Positions 7,060-10,073 of a DNA stretch of 10,073 nt are shown in pieces. Under the pieces are notes generated by a model. The model saw only the letters and a program-made list of their open reading frames with translations, did no database searches and was not told the DNA's origin. The DNA comes from DYJB01 sp963777165 (GTDB lineage Bacteria > Chloroflexota > Anaerolineae > Anaerolineales > E44-bin32). The first letter of the stretch is position 1. Each line of letters begins with the position of its first letter. The position numbers were made by a program, and so were the translations under genes. Where the stretch lies: NCBI GenBank assembly GCA_963777165.1, contig CAVZPO010000013.1:1-10073 (forward strand). The letters are read 5' to 3'.

Positions 7060-7329
7060 CTAGTAGTGGTAACGAGCCTGCAGGAAGTCGATGCGCTCTT
7101 CGCGCACCAGATAGACTAGGCGATGTTCATGGGTTAGTCGACGAGACCAGGTACCGGGCGCGAGGTACTTCAGGGGCTCAGGCTTTCCGATGCCCTGAAA
7201 CGGATCGCGCAGTACTGCCTCGACGAGCTCCAGGACTCGAACGGCGATCTTACGATCGGTCTGCACCCAGTGCCGAAGATCCTCGAGGAACTCCGGCTGG
7301 AAGACCGCCTGGCGCTGCTTACGCGTCAA
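7060..7329 (-). CDS. yoeB: YoeB-family mRNA interferase toxin
   Basis: RelE-superfamily toxin of the Txe/YoeB type, which binds the ribosomal A site and cuts mRNA during translation. Homology runs from AVFQPEFLEDLRHWVQTDRK to the C-terminus. It includes GKPEPLK, WSRRLTHEHRLVYLV and the terminal ARYHY. Aligned to E. coli YoeB, the catalytic residues Glu46, Arg65, His83 and Tyr84 are all present (Glu51, Arg70, His88, Tyr89 here). I chose the TTG at 7329 (89 residues), because GAGAGG lies about 6 bases before it and this leaves only an 11-base overlap with yefM. The alternative ATG at 7353 (97 residues, 35-base overlap) has no ribosome-binding site and adds residues that E. coli YoeB lacks. Translation should be coupled to the antitoxin. 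The gene appears intact and likely functional. Confidence 0.93.
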   Translation of the reverse strand: MTRKQRQAVFQPEFLEDLRHWVQTDRKIAVRVLELVEAVLRDPFQGIGKPEPLKYLAPGTWSRRLTHEHRLVYLVREERIDFLQARYHY

Positions 7330-7600
7330 GCGAGACCTCTCGAGCCAGTTCATCCACGGTTAGCGGCAAGCCGCCGCCCTTCAGCGCGCGGCCCAGGGCA
7401 TCCAGCAGTCGCTCAGCGTTCTTCGGTGATCGCAGCAGGTGCGCCGTCTCCAGCAGGCTGGTCAGCTCGGAAGCCGCCAGAACTGCGGCGTCCTCGCCTC
7501 GACGGCGGTGGATGATGACGATCTCGCGGTCCTGGGTGACGCTGTCCAGCAATTTGGCCAGGTTCTGGCGAGCCTGGGAGTAGGTCGTCTCCACGGTCAT
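7319..7600 (-). CDS. yefM: YefM/Phd-family antitoxin
   Basis: 93-residue antitoxin. The N-terminal Phd/YefM DNA-binding and dimer domain covers about residues 1-60 (TTYSQARQNLAKLLDSV, then EIVIIHRRRGEDAAVLAASE). The segment LTSLLETAHLLRSPKNAERL is the conserved YefM signature leading into the toxin-binding C-terminal tail (about 61-93). It should bind and neutralise YoeB and repress the promoter at 7615-7653. The start ATG at 7600 has GGAGG 5 bases upstream; the in-frame ATG at 7612 would place that ribosome-binding site inside the gene, so 7600 is preferred. Its TAA (7319-7321) overlaps the toxin start, the normal gene order for this module. Confidence 0.93.
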   Translation of the reverse strand: MTVETTYSQARQNLAKLLDSVTQDREIVIIHRRRGEDAAVLAASELTSLLETAHLLRSPKNAERLLDALGRALKGGGLPLTVDELAREVSLDA

Positions 7601-7614
7601 ATCCGCCTCCATCT

Positions 7615-7653
7615 TGTACAACATTATTGTACATCTTTCCTGGCACGCGTCAA
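7615..7653 (-). promoter_or_regulatory. yefM-yoeB promoter and twin TGTACA operator
   Basis: Minus-strand promoter: -35 TTGACG (7648-7653), a 16-base spacer, -10 TACAAT (7626-7631). Two TGTACA palindromes lie at 7615-7620 and 7628-7633, 13 bp centre to centre. The first extends to TTGTACAA (8 bp), the second stays at 6 bp. One overlaps the -10 and the other sits at the expected start of transcription. From published work on E. coli yefM-yoeB, YefM and the YefM-YoeB complex recognise a longer and a shorter palindrome with TGTACA cores. The same layout here strongly suggests the same autoregulation. Confidence 0.8.
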
Positions 7654-7735
7654 CATGTCCGGAAAAGCCCGTTCCGTACGGGCACGACCCACCGTTTCTC
7701 AGCGCCGACGCCCCGTCCAGCGGATGCACAAGACT

Positions 7736-7780
7736 GTCCAGCCCGACTACTTCTACGACTTCCCCGAGGGCGAGCATCTG
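7736..7780 (+). repeat. 45-bp repeat, right copy
   Basis: Near-identical to 6781-6825 (43 of 45 positions by eye). It encodes VQPDYFYDFPEGEHL in a plus-strand frame with no aminotransferase-like sequence on either side. It ends where the antisense dehydrogenase-like stretch begins. Confidence 0.75.
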
Positions 7781-7861
7781 GGCCAGCCCCTGCGTCAGCA
7801 GGATCAGCGCCGCCTTCGAAATCCGGAAGGTGCCGCCGGGGGCGAGGATCGGCACGGCACC
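7736..7861. pseudogene. Mosaic of gene fragments: aminotransferase scrap (+) joined to SDR-like scrap (-)
   Basis: The plus strand has the short aminotransferase-like segment at 7736-7780. Directly adjoining, the minus strand from about 7861 to 7778 reads GAVPILAPGGTF followed by RISKAALILLTQGLAQ. The latter resembles the active-site helix of short-chain dehydrogenases (Y-x-x-S-K-A-A-L-x-x-L-T-x-x-L-A), but the catalytic Tyr position reads Phe. Neither fragment has a start or a full domain, so neither should make a working protein. The remainder of 7654-7929 shows no gene. The SDR assignment rests on about 15 residues and is tentative. Confidence 0.4.
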
Positions 7862-7929
7862 ATCGGTGCGGATGAGCACCGGCGACTGGTCGGGGTTGGC
7901 GGCCGGCCGCTCGTATGCCTGCCGGGGGT

Positions 7930-7989
7930 TATGATATGGGCCTTGAGGGACGCTTCGGTCCAGGGTGAGGATCGGGAGGAGAAGGAGAG
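7930..7989 (+). promoter_or_regulatory. Candidate -10 and ribosome-binding region of the metallopeptidase gene
   Basis: TATGAT at 7930-7935 is a good -10 match, but no clear -35 lies 16-18 bases upstream. The ATG at 7990 is preceded by a purine-rich tract containing two possible Shine-Dalgarno cores, GGAGG at about -15 and AAGGAG ending two bases before the ATG. The tract supports strong initiation at 7990; the promoter is tentative. Confidence 0.4.
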
Positions 7990-8871
7990 ATGCCATTCAA
8001 CGACGGCTCGCGTTTGGACCCTTCGCAGGTGCAGGATCGACGTGGACGGAGGGTGGGACCTGCTCTGGCGATCGGCGGCGGTGGAATCGGCCTCGTCATC
8101 TTTGTCGTCGCTCTCCTGCTGGGTGTGAATCCCGGTGACCTGAGCGGCCTGGTCGAAACCGGACCGTCCGCCGACAACACCATCCCCGGCGAAGTCAGTG
8201 ACCTGGCCGCGGAATGTGCAACCGGTGCGGACGCCAACACCCGTCAGGATTGCGCCATCGTGGGGTATGTGAACAGCATTCAGGCCTTCTGGTCCGATGT
8301 CTTCACCAGCAGTGGGATCGAGTACGTTCCGGCTCAGACCGTACTCTTCAGCGACGCAACGGAAGCCGCTTGCGGCTATGCTTCAGCGGCGACCGGACCC
8401 TTCTACTGCCCCAGTGACCAGATGGTCTACCTTGACCTCGCCTTCTTCGATGAGCTCCAGACAAGGTTCGGCGCCGAGGGCGGCCCCTTCGCCGCGGCCT
8501 ATGTCCTGGCCCACGAGTACGGTCACCACGTCCAGAATCTCCTCGGTCTGCTGGATAGTTCCGGCAGTGGATCCCAGGACCAGCAGCAGATGTCCATAGA
8601 CTCCGAACTCCAGGCGGACTGCTTCGCCGGAGTCTGGATGAACCACTCCGTGGAGACCGGATACCTTGCGCAGGTGACGAACGAGGAAATCACGCAAGCT
8701 CTCGATACCGTCAGCGCGGTGGGCGATGACATGGTACAGCGCAGGACACAGGGCTATGTCTCCCCTGAAACCTGGACCCACGGTTCGTCCGAACAGCGAC
8801 AGGCCGCATTCGAAGACGGCTGGCGCTCCGGTTCGCCGGACTCCTGCGAGACCCCCGGCTGGACGGAGTAG
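7990..8871 (+). CDS. Membrane-anchored neutral zinc metallopeptidase, YpfJ family
   Basis: 293-residue zincin of the putative neutral zinc metallopeptidase family (YpfJ-like, Pfam PF04228). A charged N-tail (MPFNDGSRLDPSQVQDRRGR) is followed by one membrane helix (about 24-45), which should anchor the catalytic domain outside the cytoplasm. The zinc motif HEYGHH is at 175-180 (His175, catalytic Glu176, His179). A downstream ELQADCFAGVW (Glu206) supplies the likely third zinc ligand and is diagnostic of the family. THGSSEQR (263-270) near the C-terminus is also family-typical. Six cysteines (76, 88, 128, 140, 211, 286) in the external domain could form disulfides. The start with Met-Pro-Phe and the purine-rich ribosome-binding tract supports 7990. 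Length is typical of the family and the gene looks intact. Physiological substrate is unknown. Confidence 0.95.
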   Translation: MPFNDGSRLDPSQVQDRRGRRVGPALAIGGGGIGLVIFVVALLLGVNPGDLSGLVETGPSADNTIPGEVSDLAAECATGADANTRQDCAIVGYVNSIQAFWSDVFTSSGIEYVPAQTVLFSDATEAACGYASAATGPFYCPSDQMVYLDLAFFDELQTRFGAEGGPFAAAYVLAHEYGHHVQNLLGLLDSSGSGSQDQQQMSIDSELQADCFAGVWMNHSVETGYLAQVTNEEITQALDTVSAVGDDMVQRRTQGYVSPETWTHGSSEQRQAAFEDGWRSGSPDSCETPGWTE

Positions 8872-8898
8872 ACCCGGTATTCGGAGCCCTCACCGGGT
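8872..8898 (+). terminator. Inverted repeat immediately after the metallopeptidase stop, no T-tract
   Basis: ACCCGGT (8872-8878) and ACCGGGT (8892-8898) form a 7-bp stem with a 13-base loop, beginning at the base after the stop codon. G-rich sequence follows instead of T. Candidate 3'-end hairpin. Confidence 0.35.
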
Positions 8899-9179
8899 GG
8901 GGGTTGCCCTTCATTGATTCCCTGCGTTGCTGAGGACCTTCGGCGGGCACCCACCCAAGGGCGGCCCTTCCGTCCGCCGGCTCAAGGAACGGGACCCGGT
9001 CCGTGCTGTTCCGGAAGCCGGATATCGATCGCGGCCCCGCCCTCGACTAGTACACGATCCCGATGTTGTAGGGAACGAGCACCTGTTCTTCGATGCCTGT
9101 CACGCGGGAGGCGTCCTCGGCGCGGAGATGTGTCCACTTCCGAGGCTGCCTAGAGGCTTGGCAGCACCCTTGGGCATCC
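8899..9179. other. Gap with an unrecognised minus-strand C-terminus-like frame
   Basis: No complete gene. On the minus strand an open stretch from about 9140 to a TAG at 9047-9049 ends in GIEEQVLVPYNIGIVY, which looks like a natural protein C-terminus. It has no start codon nearby and I do not recognise it. It may be the tail of a lost gene. Confidence 0.2.
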
Positions 9180-9197
9180 CGCCAGCCGGACCTGGCG
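9180..9197 (-). terminator. Hairpin directly after the VOC gene, no T-tract
   Basis: Perfect 6-bp stem CGCCAG-CCGGAC-CTGGCG with a 6-base loop, 5 bases beyond the minus-strand stop at 9203. No T-run follows in the minus direction. Likely 3'-end structure. Confidence 0.4.
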
Positions 9198-9202
9198 CGC
9201 GA

Positions 9203-9565
9203 TCACATCGGCATCGGCGTCACCAGCTGGAAGTAGTTGCCATCCGGGTCGGCCAGTGTAGCGATCCAGCCGCCGCCCATCTCGTACGGCGCGCGGACGA
9301 CCACCCCGCCCTGTCCCTTGATGCGCTCGAACTCCTCTCGGACCTGGGGAGTCTCGAAGTTGACGAGCACCCGCCCGGGATCCTTGGCCTTGCCTCCCAT
9401 TTCCGAATGCTCCAGGATGGAGAAGTAGCCGCTCCCCACCTTCCAGCCGTAGAACCCGCTCTTCGTGTCGGCCATGTCGGCCGGCCGCCCGAGGACCTTT
9501 TCGTAGAAGGCGGTCATGGCCTGGGTTTGCTTCGTTCCGATCATGATGGCGTTCAGGTTCAACAT
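9203..9565 (-). CDS. VOC-superfamily (glyoxalase/dioxygenase-fold) protein
   Basis: 120-residue single-chain VOC protein with two beta-alpha-beta-beta-beta units. The first is about residues 3-56 (NAIMIGTKQTQAMTAFYEKV, then the FYGWKVGSGYFSIL strands). The second is about 64-118 (GRVLVNFETPQVREEFERIK, then GGWIATLADPDGNYFQLVTP). The LADPDGNYFQL end is diagnostic of the superfamily. Members include glyoxalase I, ring-cleaving dioxygenases and resistance proteins; metal ligands are not clearly conserved here, so the activity cannot be assigned. The start ATG at 9565 has AGGAG with about 7 bases of spacing. A TTGACC at 9627-9632 on the minus strand could be a -35, but the matching -10 is weak. 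It appears to be a single-gene transcript facing the metallopeptidase gene tail to tail. Confidence 0.92.
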   Translation of the reverse strand: MLNLNAIMIGTKQTQAMTAFYEKVLGRPADMADTKSGFYGWKVGSGYFSILEHSEMGGKAKDPGRVLVNFETPQVREEFERIKGQGGVVVRAPYEMGGGWIATLADPDGNYFQLVTPMPM

Positions 9566-9893
9566 TTCCCTCTCCTCACTCTGGAGGTAACAACGGCGGA
9601 CGGAGCTAGTAGTGGCTTCGGATCCCGGTCAAGGATCGGACCCGCATACGGGATAGCTTGCGAGCGGGGGTGACGTGCGGGTTGCACCCGCCCCCAACAG
9701 GGCCCCCGTCATCCGCGGGGCCCAACAGGGACCCATCCTCATGCCTCCAGGCATCAACCTGTCAAGTTCGGCCGTGGCGATAGCTTACCCGGCGCTGCAA
9801 CCTGGCATGGTGGTCCGGTGGCCACAATTCAGACTGCTCTTATCCATTATAACGCGACGCCGGCACGTGCCCCACAACACACTCGGAGCCGTT
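9566..9893. other. Gap between divergent VOC and C_GCAxxG_C_C genes
   Basis: No gene supported in the first 240 bases. It contains a 10-bp direct repeat CCCAACAGGG (9693-9702 and 9721-9730) and a compact hairpin GCGGGT-TGC-ACCCGC (9677-9691). From the ATG at 9807 the frame is open into the right-hand gene, but the intervening residues do not resemble that family. Confidence 0.35.
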
Positions 9894-10073
9894 ATGGGTC
9901 GGACGGGCGAGATGTGCGGGGCCGTGAGCGGCGCCATCCTGGTGATCGGCCTGGCGGCCGGCCGCGAGGCGCCCGATCAATCGGTCGAGCCGGCGTTTGG
10001 CTTGCTTCTGACGCTGCTGCGTGAGTTCGAGGCGCGCCACGGCTCAGCCAGTTGCCCTGCCCTGATCGAATGC
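9894..10073 (+). CDS. C_GCAxxG_C_C family protein, 3'-partial and apparently N-terminally short
   Basis: Sixty residues to the window edge. MGRTGEMCGAVSGAILVIGL is the central motif of the C_GCAxxG_C_C family (small Cys-rich proteins thought to be redox or metal related). HGSASCPALIEC is its later Cys pair region (Cys54, Cys60; Cys8 in the first motif). Family members normally carry about 40-50 further residues before this point, with an earlier Cys in a helix. Those are not recognisable upstream in any frame I read. I chose ATG 9894 because GGAG lies 5 bases before it and homology begins here. ATG 9807 is in frame, but the extra 29 residues (MVVRWPQF...) look unlike the family and have no ribosome-binding site. 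Either the gene lost its N-terminus or it is a divergent short form. The 3' end lies outside the window. Confidence 0.72.
   Translation, partial: MGRTGEMCGAVSGAILVIGLAAGREAPDQSVEPAFGLLLTLLREFEARHGSASCPALIEC

Noticed and set aside
8927..9673. 248-residue plus-strand frame containing HLFFDACHAGG, like a caspase active-site DACH-G
   Set aside because: No caspase fold or upstream His-Gly motif; most of the frame is antisense to the well-supported VOC gene, so the resemblance is chance.
9693..9730. CCCAACAGGG direct repeat, considered as a start of a CRISPR-like or iteron array
   Set aside because: Only two 10-bp copies with no further units or regular spacing.
7899..9965. 12-bp palindrome GCGGCCGGCCGC at 7899-7910 and 9954-9965
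   Set aside because: One copy is inside a coding gene and such GC palindromes arise readily in this composition; no spacing or partner motif supports a site.
9840..10040. Minus-strand 66-residue frame at the right end
   Set aside because: Antisense to the C_GCAxxG_C_C motifs, with no features of its own.

Overview
This is a GC-rich window of compact bacterial genes and accessory DNA. Gene content (an F420/luciferase-like oxidoreductase, a YpfJ-type zinc metallopeptidase, a heterodimeric ABC exporter, two toxin-antitoxin modules and a C_GCAxxG_C_C protein) would fit a Chloroflexota-like or other high-GC environmental bacterium. No marker gene fixes the phylum, so that placement is inference.

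Layout, left to right. (1) 1-837 (+): the C-terminal 278 residues of a luciferase-like monooxygenase-fold oxidoreductase, cut by the window edge. (2) 1092-1887 (-): a VapBC-type module (AbrB-fold antitoxin, PIN-domain toxin) with overlapping genes, a good sigma-70-like promoter and an operator-like cluster of CTGAT/ATCAG half-sites over the -10. (3) 2257-2436 (-): a 59-residue two-helix membrane protein. (4) 2852-6469 (-): a two-gene heterodimeric ABC exporter joined by an ATGA overlap. The downstream gene is intact; the upstream one carries a single extra base near 5209. The sequence motifs show one canonical and one degenerate ATP site. (5) 6556-7989: a scrapyard of gene remnants around a YefM-YoeB module (7060-7653, -). 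An N-terminally deleted, frameshifted aminotransferase lies on its left. A 45-bp near-copy of that aminotransferase segment lies on its right, joined to a short antisense stretch resembling a short-chain dehydrogenase. (6) 7990-8871 (+): an intact membrane-anchored zinc metallopeptidase. (7) 9203-9565 (-): a VOC/glyoxalase-fold protein. (8) 9894-end (+): the C-terminal half of a C_GCAxxG_C_C family protein, running off the right edge and apparently missing its usual N-terminal region.

The clearest systems are the two toxin-antitoxin modules with readable control regions and the asymmetric ABC exporter. The YefM-YoeB control region has two TGTACA boxes spaced 13 bp centre to centre, over a TTGACG/TACAAT promoter; this is the operator logic known for E. 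coli yefM-yoeB. Many 3' gene ends carry short perfect hairpins without a T-tract. I found no CRISPR array, rRNA, tRNA, transposase or integrase, and no clearly new multi-gene system. The most unusual structure is the remnant mosaic that brackets the YefM-YoeB module.
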